From: DATGPD01 sp041398565
GTDB taxonomy: Bacteria; Planctomycetota; UBA1135; UBA2386
Direction of reading: 5' to 3'
NCBI GenBank assembly: GCA_041398565.1
Contig: JAWKUN010000006.1
Span: 709,443-773,442 of the forward strand
DNA: 64,000 bases
In this document: positions 50,591-59,110 of the stretch, in pieces
How positions within the stretch are numbered: the first letter of the stretch is position 1
Layout of the letters: the number at the start of each line of letters is the position of its first letter
Translations under genes and position numbers: made by a program
Notes under the pieces: model-generated
The model's database searches: none
What the model saw: only the letters and a program-made list of their open reading frames with translations
What the model was told of the DNA's origin: nothing

Positions 50591-50805
50591 GACCCGAGCA
50601 AGTACCTCGGACTCGGCACTTCTCCCGACCCGTTGTGTCGCCGCCTGGAGGAGATGGCCTCCGCGGCAGGCGCCGCGGCCGGGCCGTGAGGTCTCCGTTC
50701 GGGTTGGAGCGGCCGAGTCGCAGGCTGGGCGACCTGTGGCGATTCGGACGTTTCGAGCCCGCCGAACAGGCCCGGCTCCGCCGCCGATGAATCCCGTGAC
50801 GCCGG

Positions 50806-51183
50806 CTAGCGCTGGCGCCGGTAGCCCAGCCCCTTGAGCACGTACAAGACCTCGCTCCAGGTGGGGAACGGACGGTCGTGTGCGGCGCGGTAGTCGTCGA
50901 TGGCCTTGATGAACTCCAGGACGTCGGGGTCGACCTCGAGGTCGACGGGCGGTGGCGCCGAACGCGTCTTGGGTCTTGGCCTGGCCGCCGAGTCCCCGGC
51001 GTCGACCTGCTTGCCCTTCGGCGGCGCCGGCACGGGCTTCCGCGCCGACCGGACATCACCGCGTGCGCCGCTCGTCTTGGGCGCCTTCGTCGCTGCCCCC
51101 TTGCCGGTCGCCGACTTCTCGGGCCGAGTCTTCTTGACGACCTTCTTCGACCGGCGCTGCCGCGTCGCAGGGGCACCTGACAT
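50806..51183 (-). CDS. small basic protein with Lys/Ala/Pro-rich tail and C-terminal planctomycete domain
   Basis: 125 residues. The first about 75 residues are Lys/Arg/Ala/Pro-rich, like histone-H1-type bacterial tails. The last about 45 residues form a compact domain, D-P-D-V-L-E-F-I-K-A-I-D-D-Y-R ... R-P-F-P-T-W-S-E-V-L-Y-V-L-K-G-L-G-Y, known to me only as a short uncharacterised domain in planctomycetes. The start lies four bases after mtnA, so it is the last gene of the purC operon. Nucleic-acid binding is a reasonable guess. Confidence 0.75.
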   Translation of the reverse strand: MSGAPATRQRRSKKVVKKTRPEKSATGKGAATKAPKTSGARGDVRSARKPVPAPPKGKQVDAGDSAARPRPKTRSAPPPVDLEVDPDVLEFIKAIDDYRAAHDRPFPTWSEVLYVLKGLGYRRQR

Positions 51184-51187
51184 GCCC

Positions 51188-52240
51188 CTAGGATCGGCTT
51201 TGGTCGACCACGGCCTTGATGGTTTCCTGGGTGACCGGGCTCACACGCCCGCGGTCGGTGACGAGCCCGCGCAGCAGGGTGTGCGGCGTGATGTCGAACG
51301 CCGGGTTGCGCGCCCCGACCCCGGCCACGCTGGTGGCGATGCCGGCGAAGGAGAGCACCTCCTGCGGGTCGCGGTGCTCGATGGGGATGTCGTCGCCGCT
51401 GGCGATGCTCAGATCGAAAGTGCTGGTGGGTGCGACCACCCACATCGGCACCTGGCTGGCGTGGGCGGCCAGCGCCAGCCCGTAGGTGCCGACCTTGTTG
51501 GCGACATCGCCGTTGGCCGCGATGCGGTCGGCGCCGGTCAGGATCAACTGCACCTGGCCAGCTCGGATCAGGCCGGCTGCGGCGCCGTCGACGACGACCT
51601 CGACGGGAATCCCGGCGGCCGCGAGTTCGAGCGCGGTCAGGCGGGCCCCCTGCAGGAGCGGCCGCGTTTCGTCCGCGAGCACGCGGAAGCGTCGGCCGGC
51701 GCGTTGCGCTGCGTAGAGCACCGCCAGGGCGGTGCCGTCGCCGGCGGTGGCGAGGCGTCCGGCGTTGCAGTGGGTGAGCACCGTGCAGCCGTCCTCGACC
51801 AAGTCGCGCCCCGCGTCACCCATGGCCAGACAGCGCTCGGCGTCGTCGGCCTGCAGGGCCCGCGCTGCTGCCAGCAGGGCCTCCAGGCTCGGCTCCTCGC
51901 GTCCGCGTGCTGTCACGGCATGCACGGCCCACGCCAAGTTGATGGCGGTTGGGCGGGCGGCGATCAGCGCGCGCGCAACTTCGGTCAGCGCAGCGGCGAA
52001 CGCCGCCGGGGACTGGGGCGCCCGCTCACGCACCCCGAGGATCACGGCGTAGGCCGCGGCGACGCCGATCGCCGGTGCGCCGCGCACGGCGAGCCTGCGG
52101 ATGGCGTCGACGGCGCCAGCCAAGGAGCGAAGCACCAGGATGTCGCGCGCGTGTGGAAGGCGGGTCTGGTCGAGCAGGGCGAGGTGGCCGTCGACTCCGC
52201 CGACCCAGGTGATCGGCGGCGGCAGGGCGCCGGTCAGCAC
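51188..52240 (-). CDS. mtnA: S-methyl-5-thioribose-1-phosphate isomerase
   Basis: 350 residues, usual length. It converts methylthioribose 1-phosphate to methylthioribulose 1-phosphate in methionine salvage. Seen: R-G-A-P-A-I-G, T-H-C-N-A-G-R-L-A-T-A-G (catalytic Cys), and T-G-A-D-R-I-A-A-N-G-D-V-A-N-K-V-G-T-Y (catalytic Asp), all diagnostic. GTG start at 52240 overlaps the end of purE by seven bases. No other salvage gene is present here. Confidence 0.95.
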   Translation of the reverse strand: MLTGALPPPITWVGGVDGHLALLDQTRLPHARDILVLRSLAGAVDAIRRLAVRGAPAIGVAAAYAVILGVRERAPQSPAAFAAALTEVARALIAARPTAINLAWAVHAVTARGREEPSLEALLAAARALQADDAERCLAMGDAGRDLVEDGCTVLTHCNAGRLATAGDGTALAVLYAAQRAGRRFRVLADETRPLLQGARLTALELAAAGIPVEVVVDGAAAGLIRAGQVQLILTGADRIAANGDVANKVGTYGLALAAHASQVPMWVVAPTSTFDLSIASGDDIPIEHRDPQEVLSFAGIATSVAGVGARNPAFDITPHTLLRGLVTDRGRVSPVTQETIKAVVDQSRS

Positions 52241-52746
52241 GAGAAGCGGTCACGCACGGCGCGGTCCTTCCCCAACGTCTTGTCGCGGTCCGCGTCGCGC
52301 CATGTCCGCAAGCGCGCAGCCAACGCCTGATCGCTCAGAGCCAGGATGCGCACTGCCAGCAGGGCGGCGTTCTTGGCGCCGACGCTGCCGATCGCCAACG
52401 TTCCCACCGGGATGCCCGGCGGCATCATCACCGTCGACAGCAATGCGTCGTGGCCGCGCAGCGGTCCTGTCTCCGCAGGCACCCCCAGCACGGGCAGCAG
52501 GGAGTGGGCGGCGAGGGCCCCGGCCAAGTGCGCCGCCAGGCCAGCGATGCCGACCAGGACCTTGACCCCGTTCTTGTCGGCATCGCGCGCGAACGTGGCG
52601 GCCTCTTCCGGCGTGCGGTGTGCTGACAGGACGCGCACGTGATAGCCCACGTCGAGTTCGTCGAGCAGGGTCAGCGCACCCTCGAGGGTGGGGAGGTCGG
52701 AGTCGGAACCCATCAGGAAGGCGATGGGGCGGGTCTTGTCGCTCAT
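52234..52746 (-). CDS. purE: 5-(carboxyamino)imidazole ribonucleotide mutase
   Basis: 170 residues, the size of stand-alone PurE. It moves the carboxylate of N5-CAIR to give CAIR in purine synthesis. Seen: M-G-S-D-S-D, S-A-H-R-T-P, and G-x-A-G-L-A-A-H-L, class I signature. The start overlaps the stop of purC by four bases. No purK is next to it. Confidence 0.95.
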   Translation of the reverse strand: MSDKTRPIAFLMGSDSDLPTLEGALTLLDELDVGYHVRVLSAHRTPEEAATFARDADKNGVKVLVGIAGLAAHLAGALAAHSLLPVLGVPAETGPLRGHDALLSTVMMPPGIPVGTLAIGSVGAKNAALLAVRILALSDQALAARLRTWRDADRDKTLGKDRAVRDRFSC

Positions 52747-53624
52747 GGCGCGATCAGGCGTTGATAGATGTCGTGGTAGGTCTTGGCCGTGTCGGCGATC
52801 ACGTCGGCCGGCAGCGGCGGCGGCGGCGGCTCCTTGTTCCAGGCGAGGGTCGCGAGGTAGTCGCGCAACCGTTGCTTGTCGAAGCTGGTCGGCTTCTTGC
52901 CGGGGGCCACCTCTTCGGCGGGCCAGAACCGGCTGCTGTCCGGGGTCAGGCACTCGTCGATGAGGATGAGTTCGTCGCCGACCAGGCCGAACTCGAACTT
53001 GGTGTCGGCGATGACGATGCCGCGTTCCGCGGCGTAGTCCCGCGCTGTCGTGTAGAGGCGCAGGGCTGCGTCGCGCGCGCGTCCGGCGACGTCGGCGCCG
53101 ACCGTCTCGCACACCGTTTCGAACGAGATCGGCAGGTCGTGTCCGGTCTCGGCCTTGGTCGAAGGGGTCAGGATGGGCGGGTCGATCTTGCTGGCGTGCT
53201 CGAGCCCCGGCGGCAGAGCGACCCCCGACACCGCCCCCGACTTCTTGTAGTCGTTGAAACCGGAGCCGGTGAGGTAGCCGCGCACCACCCACTCGACCGG
53301 CAGCGGCTTCGCCAGGCGGCAGCGCATCGAGCGCCCCGCGAGCGTGGCGCGATGCGCGGGCGGCACGTCGTGCCAGGCGTCGACGTCGTCGCTGAGGAAA
53401 TGGTTGGGGATGATGTGCGCCAGCTTCTGGAACCAGAACTTCGACAGCGCCGTGAGCACGCACCCCTTGTTCGGGATGCCCTGGCCCATCACCACGTCGA
53501 ACGCCGAGATGCGGTCGGTGGTGACGAGGAGGAGGTCGTCGCCGAGGCGGTAGATGTCGCGCACCTTGCCGCGGGACAGGCGTTGGGCGAAGGGGAGATC
53601 GGTGTGGAGGACGATTTCGGACAC
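52743..53624 (-). CDS. purC: phosphoribosylaminoimidazole-succinocarboxamide synthase
   Basis: 293 residues from a GTG (53624; alternative 53630). It joins CAIR and aspartate. Seen: G-K-V-R-D-I-Y-x-x-G, R-I-S-A-F-D-V-V-M, V-V-R-G-Y-L-T-G-S-G, A-D-T-K-F-E-F-G and D-E-C-L-T-P-D-S-S-R-F-W, all typical. First gene of the purC-purE-mtnA-50806 unit; only 58 bases separate it from the divergent aroA start. Confidence 0.96.
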   Translation of the reverse strand: MSEIVLHTDLPFAQRLSRGKVRDIYRLGDDLLLVTTDRISAFDVVMGQGIPNKGCVLTALSKFWFQKLAHIIPNHFLSDDVDAWHDVPPAHRATLAGRSMRCRLAKPLPVEWVVRGYLTGSGFNDYKKSGAVSGVALPPGLEHASKIDPPILTPSTKAETGHDLPISFETVCETVGADVAGRARDAALRLYTTARDYAAERGIVIADTKFEFGLVGDELILIDECLTPDSSRFWPAEEVAPGKKPTSFDKQRLRDYLATLAWNKEPPPPPLPADVIADTAKTYHDIYQRLIAP

Positions 53625-53682
53625 GGCCACTCTCTTGGTTGCGGATGGTAGAACTCGTCGCCGGCGAAAGCACGCGTTGGCG

Positions 53683-54996
53683 ATGGCAAGCGAAGTCGAG
53701 ACCGGAGACGAGAACGCCAGGGTGCTGGTCCGGCCGCGCCCCGGTGGCGCACGTGCCGACCTCGGCGCCGAACTCCTGCCGCGCAGCAAGAGCCACGCGC
53801 AGCGAGCGCTCGTGCTGGCCGGCCTGGGCGTCGGCGAGAGCGAGATCCTCGCCGTCCCCGACGCCGGCGACGTTCGGGTCCTTGCGACGGCCCTCGCGGG
53901 GCTCGGCGCCGCCATCCACCGAGACGGGAACCGCTGGCGGGTGCGCGCGGCCGGGGCGTGGCCGGCGGGCGGAGCGCCCCTGCTCGAGTGCGCCGACAAC
54001 GGCACGGCCCTGCGGATGCTCGCGGTGGTGCTCGCGGTGCTGGGTGGCCGCGCCCGCCTGTCGGCGCGGCCGCGGCTGCAGCTGCGCCCGCTCGACGAGG
54101 CGCGCGCCCTGGTGGCCTCGGTCGGCGCCTCGTTGTCGGAAAGCTGGCCGCTGGAACTCGCCGCGCCGCCGCCGGCGCCGGGTTCGCTCTCGCTCGCCGC
54201 CGGTGCTCGTGTCACCTCTCAGGTGGCCTCGGCCGCGTTGCTTGCCCTCGCGTGCCGCTCCGCACGCGGCCTGGGCGGCGGCCGGCTCGAAGTGGTGCAC
54301 CCGGTCGCAGCGCCGCTCGGCTACCTCGAGCTCACCGCCACGGTGGTGCGAGCGTTCGGCTTCGACGTCGAGCTCGGGCCTTCGGGTCAGGCCGTGGTGG
54401 CGGCGGCGCGAGCCTCGACCGCGTCTTCCTACACCGTGCCCGTCGATGCCTCGGCCGCCACCTTCGTCGCCGCCTTGGCGGTGCTGCAGCGTCGGCCCGC
54501 TCCTACCTGGGGACCGGCGGATGATGGACATCCGGACTGGCGAGCGATGCACGACCTCGAGCGTCTGCGCCGGGCGTCGCCTGGAGACCTCGTGCGCATC
54601 GACGACCTCGGGGCGCGTCCGGACGCGTTCCCGGCCCTGTGTGCGGTTGCCGCCGCACGGCCGGGAACCACCGAGCTGGGCGGGGCGCCGTCGTTGCGCC
54701 ACAAGGAGAGCGATCGAATCGCGGCGATGGCGGCGGGTCTGCGTCCGCTCGGTGTCGAGTGCCACGAGCTCGACGGCGGTTTGGCCATCGTCGGCCGCGA
54801 CCTCGGACGGGAGGGGCCGTCGGATGCTGCCGTGCCGGTCGCCTTGCCTCCGGTCGATGACCACCGAGTCGTCATGGCGCTGGCGCTGCTCGGCACCCTG
54901 CGGCCGGGCGGCGTCACGGTGGCGCCACGTTCCGCGCCGGACAAGAGCTGGCCTGGCTTCTTCGCTTGGCTCGCCGGAGTCGCCGAGGTCGTCTGA
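53683..54996 (+). CDS. aroA: 3-phosphoshikimate 1-carboxyvinyltransferase (EPSP synthase)
   Basis: 437 residues. Makes EPSP from shikimate-3-phosphate and PEP in the shikimate pathway. Seen: L-P-x-S-K-S-x-x-x-R near the N-terminus, D-N-G-T-A-L-R-M-L, L-R-H-K-E-S-D-R-I, D-H-R-V-V-M-A and D-K-S-W-P-G-F. The ATG at 53683 is taken because upstream sequence overlaps the purC start region. Converges with the following gene. Confidence 0.95.
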   Translation: MASEVETGDENARVLVRPRPGGARADLGAELLPRSKSHAQRALVLAGLGVGESEILAVPDAGDVRVLATALAGLGAAIHRDGNRWRVRAAGAWPAGGAPLLECADNGTALRMLAVVLAVLGGRARLSARPRLQLRPLDEARALVASVGASLSESWPLELAAPPPAPGSLSLAAGARVTSQVASAALLALACRSARGLGGGRLEVVHPVAAPLGYLELTATVVRAFGFDVELGPSGQAVVAAARASTASSYTVPVDASAATFVAALAVLQRRPAPTWGPADDGHPDWRAMHDLERLRRASPGDLVRIDDLGARPDAFPALCAVAAARPGTTELGGAPSLRHKESDRIAAMAAGLRPLGVECHELDGGLAIVGRDLGREGPSDAAVPVALPPVDDHRVVMALALLGTLRPGGVTVAPRSAPDKSWPGFFAWLAGVAEVV

Positions 54997-55008
54997 CGGG
55001 CCGACGCG

Positions 55009-56175
55009 TCAGTTGGCGCTGGCCTTGCGCAGGCACAAGAACAGGTTGAGCTCCGGGCGTGACGCCGACGCGCCCGTCAGGTCGTGGTCGACGAACACCA
55101 CGGTCTGGTAGTCCTGGTCGAAGGCACCGAGCCACTCCTCGCGCGTCGCATTGTTGGTGAAGCGCATGGTGCCGTCGGCGTCGATCTCGAACGCACCGCT
55201 GAGGCGGTAGGTGGTGGTGCTGTCCTTGGCGTCGATGCGCCAGCCGCCGGTGTTGGTGAGCGTCAGCGTGCCGTAGCTGCCTTCGGTGCCGGCATTGGTG
55301 GGGTTGGCGAACACGGTGAGAGCGCCCACCCAGTACTCGCCGGCGAGGTCAGCGAGGTTGGCGCGCCCGTCGCGCTTGCGTACCAGCGCGATCATGCCGG
55401 CGGCGTCGTTGTCCGCCGTTTCGTGGCCGAGGAGGACGCTGGTGGTGACCGGTTGCGACTGCGTCACGGCGGCCGCGGCCGTGAACGAGCGCGGAATGCG
55501 CGACGAGGTGCTGTCGAGGCTCAGGCCGACCTCGACGCTGCCGTCGGTGAAGGCGCGCAGGTCGCCGGTGAGGGTCAGGTCGGCCTCGCGACTCGATTGC
55601 TTGGCGGTGCCGGCGGTGATGTTGCCGCTGGCGTCGGTGGTGATGCTGCCGGCGAAGGCGCGCGCGACGTTGTCGGGGTCGACCACCGTGCTGGTCGAGG
55701 TGAGGACGAGCAGCGAGAACACGTGGAAGTCGCCGGTGACGTCGGCGGCGGCGCGCACGGTGCGGGCACCGAAGAAGAGTCCGACCTTGGGCTTCACCGT
55801 GTCGGCGAAGAAGAACAGGCCGGTGTCGCCCGACAAGCCGTAGCCGCCCTGGAACACCAGGTCGGCGCTGCGCCCGTTGGGTACGCGGAACACCAGAGCG
55901 CCGGTCTTCGCCAGGTCGTAGCGGCTGCCGGTTTGACCGTCGAGCGTCCACTGGCTCTGGTCGTCGAAGCTGAGGATGCCGCTCTCCACCTGCAGGTCGG
56001 TCGAGCGCACCGGGAACTGCGGGATCGCCTGCTCGCCCTTGAAGCCGAACATGTGGTGGTCGGCCGAGATCTTGACTTCGCTCTGCACGCGGTCTTCCTT
56101 GCCGCCCTGAGCGCAGGCGGCGAGCGCGACCGGGAGCACGAAGAGGAGCGGGGACGAGCGGCGGGGAAGTGGCAT
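55009..56175 (-). CDS. lipoprotein of unknown function
   Basis: 388 residues from the ATG at 56175 (TTG at 56184 possible). Lipobox L-A-A-C at about 18-21. The mature part is beta-rich, with A-D-L-V-F-Q-G-G-Y-G-L-S-G-D-T-G-L-F-F-F, several Thr/Ser/Gly strands of the kind I-T-x-x-A-S-G-N-I-T-A-G and a final Y-Q-T-V-V-F-V-D-H. No family recognised. A short hairpin formed by CTGACG/CGTCAG (54994-55013) spans the convergent stops. Confidence 0.75.
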   Translation of the reverse strand: MPLPRRSSPLLFVLPVALAACAQGGKEDRVQSEVKISADHHMFGFKGEQAIPQFPVRSTDLQVESGILSFDDQSQWTLDGQTGSRYDLAKTGALVFRVPNGRSADLVFQGGYGLSGDTGLFFFADTVKPKVGLFFGARTVRAAADVTGDFHVFSLLVLTSTSTVVDPDNVARAFAGSITTDASGNITAGTAKQSSREADLTLTGDLRAFTDGSVEVGLSLDSTSSRIPRSFTAAAAVTQSQPVTTSVLLGHETADNDAAGMIALVRKRDGRANLADLAGEYWVGALTVFANPTNAGTEGSYGTLTLTNTGGWRIDAKDSTTTYRLSGAFEIDADGTMRFTNNATREEWLGAFDQDYQTVVFVDHDLTGASASRPELNLFLCLRKASAN

Positions 56176-56357
56176 GGGCGGCAAGTTCGAGAGTGTACGG
56201 GGGCCTCGGCGTGGGGAAAGGCCGCGCGGAGGTTATCGGCGGCTGTGAGGCTTCGGGTGGAGGCTCTCCAGCGCACATGCGCGGCGGCATCGGTGCTTCC
56301 CGCGCGCGTCGCCAGGATGGCGCGTGATCTGCGCGGCGGCGTGGCTACAAGGTGCAC

Positions 56358-57443
56358 ATGCGGCGCGGCGGCGTGCGACGAGTTGGTGCGGCAGAGCGCG
56401 CGGGTGCTTCCGTGCGCTCGCGACTCGGCCGGCGCGCTGTCTCGCTGTTCGGTCTGCTCGCCGGCTGCGGCACCTTGCCACCCGGCGCGGGGCCGCTGCC
56501 GGTGCGCAACCAGCACCCTGCACAGCTTCTCGCTGCGCACCCCGACCCGGTTCCGGCCCAGGTCCTGCCGGGGGGCGTGGCGCTGCTCCGCTTCGACAAC
56601 GCCTACACCAGTCTGTGGCTGATCTCCGACAACGGGCCGACGCGGAACAGCCTCTTCCTCGACGGCGAGACCTGGCGCACGGCGCTCGACCTTCGCGTCG
56701 GGCTCGGCCAGGGGCTCGAGCTGGAGGCAGAGCTGCCATTCGGCTACGCCTCGGGAGGGTTCCTCGATTCGTTCGTGATCGGTTGGCACGACCTCTTCGG
56801 GTTTCCCGATCAGGGGCGGCGGGACAACGAGCGCGACGCGTTCGCGGTCGAGGCCGATCGACTGGGCGAGGCGGCGCTCTCGGTCGAGCCTCACCGGTTC
56901 CAGATCGCGGACACACCCTTGGGTTTGCGGGCGCGCCTGCTGGGCGACGACACCGCCGCACTGGCGGTACGCGCGGTGGTCGAGCTGCCGACCGGCGACG
57001 AGGAGGCGGGGTTCGGCAACGGCGGCGTCGACGTCGCGGTCGGCCTGGTGGGTGACGTGCGGGTGGGCGACCTGTCTCTGTTCGCGCACGGCCACCACAC
57101 CTTCGTGCACACCTCGGCGCCGGCGCGGCGGGCGGGTCTCGCCCTGCGGGACGTGACCGCGGTCGGTGCGGGCGGGATCCTGCAGGTCGCGCCCTGGCTG
57201 AGCCTGTTGCTGCAGACGCAGTGGGAGACCTCGGTGCTGCGAGACCTCGCCATCGCGCGCGCAGCCAACGAGCAGTGGCTGCTCTGGGCCGGATTCCGCG
57301 TCGCCTGCTCGGAGCACACGTTCCTCGAGCTGGCGCTGGGTGAGGACATCGGCGCCTACGTGTCGCCCGACTTCACGCTCTGGGCCAGCTTCGGCGGACA
57401 GGTGGGCGGGACCCAGGGGAACGCGGAGCGGAGGCTGCCGTAG
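56358..57443 (+). CDS. DUF3187-like outer-membrane protein
   Basis: 361 residues if started at the ATG at 56358. A GTG near 56412 would give a lipoprotein signal (L-L-A-G-C). The body has P-V-R-N-Q-H-P, F-D-N-A-Y-T-S, L-P-F-G-Y-A-S-G-G-F, P-T-G-D-E-E-A-G-F-G-N-G-G-V-D, the recurring pattern of DUF3187 proteins, which are beta-barrel-like. Assignment by pattern only. The stop is at 57443; TAGCAT at 57441 is a possible promoter -10 for the next pair. Confidence 0.75.
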   Translation: MRRGGVRRVGAAERAGASVRSRLGRRAVSLFGLLAGCGTLPPGAGPLPVRNQHPAQLLAAHPDPVPAQVLPGGVALLRFDNAYTSLWLISDNGPTRNSLFLDGETWRTALDLRVGLGQGLELEAELPFGYASGGFLDSFVIGWHDLFGFPDQGRRDNERDAFAVEADRLGEAALSVEPHRFQIADTPLGLRARLLGDDTAALAVRAVVELPTGDEEAGFGNGGVDVAVGLVGDVRVGDLSLFAHGHHTFVHTSAPARRAGLALRDVTAVGAGGILQVAPWLSLLLQTQWETSVLRDLAIARAANEQWLLWAGFRVACSEHTFLELALGEDIGAYVSPDFTLWASFGGQVGGTQGNAERRLP

Positions 57444-57520
57444 CATTCCCGCGCTCGGTCCCTTCCGGCCGTACGGGCCCGCACACGCTCGACCGAGACG
57501 CTCTCGACCTTCCTGCAGCC

Positions 57521-57856
57521 ATGACCGAGCCCTACTACGACCGCGAGCACCTGGCTCGCTTTCCCGACATCGGGCGCGCGCGCCCCGACCTGGCCAAGAA
57601 GTTCTTCGACTGGTACGGAGCCGCGATGGGCGACGGCGCCCTGTCGCGACGTGAGAAGGCGCTGATCGCGCTCGCGGTGGCGCACGCCGTGCAGTGCCCG
57701 TACTGCATCGACGCCTACAGCAAGGGGTCGCTCGAGGCCGGTGCCGACCTCGAGCAGATGACGGAAGCAGTGCACGTCGCCGCAGCGATCAAGGGCGGCT
57801 CCTGTCTGGTGCACGCGGTGCAGATGCAGGTCCATCACGACGAGGTGTCGATGTGA
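57521..57856 (+). CDS. CMD/AhpD-family protein linked to arsenosugar synthesis
   Basis: 111 residues. Carboxymuconolactone-decarboxylase-like fold with the redox pair C-P-Y-C-I-D-A-Y (AhpD-type C-x-x-C), but shorter than AhpD. The stop overlaps the GTG of arsS, and this two-gene order (peroxidase-like CMD protein then ArsS) is a known arsenosugar-associated pair. The redox role is inferred. Confidence 0.85.
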   Translation: MTEPYYDREHLARFPDIGRARPDLAKKFFDWYGAAMGDGALSRREKALIALAVAHAVQCPYCIDAYSKGSLEAGADLEQMTEAVHVAAAIKGGSCLVHAVQMQVHHDEVSM

Positions 57857-59040
57857 ATCCGCTCGCGGCCGAGGGGCCGACGACGAGCGACCCGGCGGCG
57901 CGCTTCGCCGCCAAGCTGCGCGAGTACGGGGTGCCGCCGCTGCACGCCGACCGGATCGAAACCCTGCAGGTGAACGTCGGCAAGCTGTGCAACCAGGCGT
58001 GCCGGCACTGCCACGTCGACGCCGGACCGCACCAGCACGGGTCCGAGGTCAACATGGGTACGGCGGTGGCCGACCAGGTGATCGCGCTCCTGCCGCGCCT
58101 GCGCCCGCAACTGCTCGACATCACGGGAGGAGCGCCGGAGCTGAATCCGAACTTCCGTCGCCTCGTCGTCGCGGCGCGCGCTGCCGGCATCGCCCGCGTC
58201 ATGGATCGATGCAACCTGTCGGTGCTGTTCGAGCCCGGACAGGAAGACCTCGCCACGTTCCTCGCCGAGCATCGCGTCGAGGTGACGGCCAGTCTGCCGC
58301 ACTACGATGCCGGACCGACCGACCGGCAGCGAGGTGCGGGCGTGTTCGATCGCAGCCTCGAAGGCCTGCGACGTCTCAACGCGCTGGGCTATGGCCGCGG
58401 CGGCAGCCTGATCCTGAACCTGGTACACAACGCCGCCGGCGCCTTTCTGCCGGCGCGGCAGGCCGAACTCGAACTCGACTACAAGCGCGAGCTGAAGCGC
58501 CGCTTCGACGTCGACTTCGACCACCTGTTCTGCATCACCAACATGCCGATCGCGCGCTTCGCCCAGTGGCTGCGCCAGAGTGGCAACTACGAGCGCTACA
58601 TGCAGGTCCTGGTGGACGCCTTCAATCCGGCGGCGGTCGCGGGCCTGATGTGCCGCAACCTCGTGTCGGTCGGGCCCGACGGAACGCTCTACGACTGCGA
58701 CTTCAATCAGATGCTGGGCCTGCCGCTCCACCCCAGCCGTGCGGCCGTCCAGCCCTCAGCGGTGGAGCCTGGCTCCATCCGCGGCGAGGCTGGAGCGATG
58801 GCCGACCACCCAAGTCGTGCGGCCGTCCAGCGTTCAGCGGTGGAGCCTGGCTCCATCCGCTGCAACGCTGGAGCGATGGCCGACGACCCCAGTCGACCGG
58901 CCATCGCCGAGTTCGACATCGAGGCGCTGCAGCGGCGGCGCATCGTCACGGGGGACCACTGCCTCGGCTGCACCGCCGGCGCCGGCAGCTCGTGTGGGGG
59001 ACAGACGTCGCCGGGAGACGCTGTTGTTCCGGCCCCGTAA
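57853..59040 (+). CDS. arsS: arsenosugar biosynthesis radical SAM protein ArsS with an in-frame repeat insertion
   Basis: 395 residues from the GTG that overlaps the preceding stop. Radical SAM motif C46-x3-C50-x2-C53 (K-L-C-N-Q-A-C-R-H-C). Family signatures D-I-T-G-G-A-P-E-L-N, N-L-V-H-N-A-A-G-A-F-L-P, and, at the C-terminus, T-G-D-H-C-L-G-C-T-A-G-A-G-S-S-C-G-G, which binds a further cluster in the family. Between D-C-D-F-N-Q-M-L-G-L-P-L and A-E-F-D-I-E-A-L lie 52 residues in two tandem 26-residue copies (H293-D318, H319-D344), not expected in the family and encoded by family P DNA. Whether the enzyme works is not known. Confidence 0.92.
   Translation: MNPLAAEGPTTSDPAARFAAKLREYGVPPLHADRIETLQVNVGKLCNQACRHCHVDAGPHQHGSEVNMGTAVADQVIALLPRLRPQLLDITGGAPELNPNFRRLVVAARAAGIARVMDRCNLSVLFEPGQEDLATFLAEHRVEVTASLPHYDAGPTDRQRGAGVFDRSLEGLRRLNALGYGRGGSLILNLVHNAAGAFLPARQAELELDYKRELKRRFDVDFDHLFCITNMPIARFAQWLRQSGNYERYMQVLVDAFNPAAVAGLMCRNLVSVGPDGTLYDCDFNQMLGLPLHPSRAAVQPSAVEPGSIRGEAGAMADHPSRAAVQRSAVEPGSIRCNAGAMADDPSRPAIAEFDIEALQRRRIVTGDHCLGCTAGAGSSCGGQTSPGDAVVPAP
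58729..58884. repeat. two tandem family P elements inserted in frame in arsS
   Basis: Units 58729-58806 and 58807-58884, 78 bp each (26 codons), with hairpin cores at 58749-58793 and 58827-58871; a partial third copy (G-A-C-C-C-C-A-G-T-C-G-A) follows. The second copy has perfect outer arms; the first has drifted but kept the pairing at arm position 6 (G-C replaced by C-G). Unit length is a multiple of three, so the reading frame is kept. Confidence 0.93.
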
Positions 59041-59110
59041 CCGGGTGCGACCGGCGCGCGCTCGATGACGTGCGCCACATCCTGGCACACTGCGTGCATG
59101 ACGGACGAGC

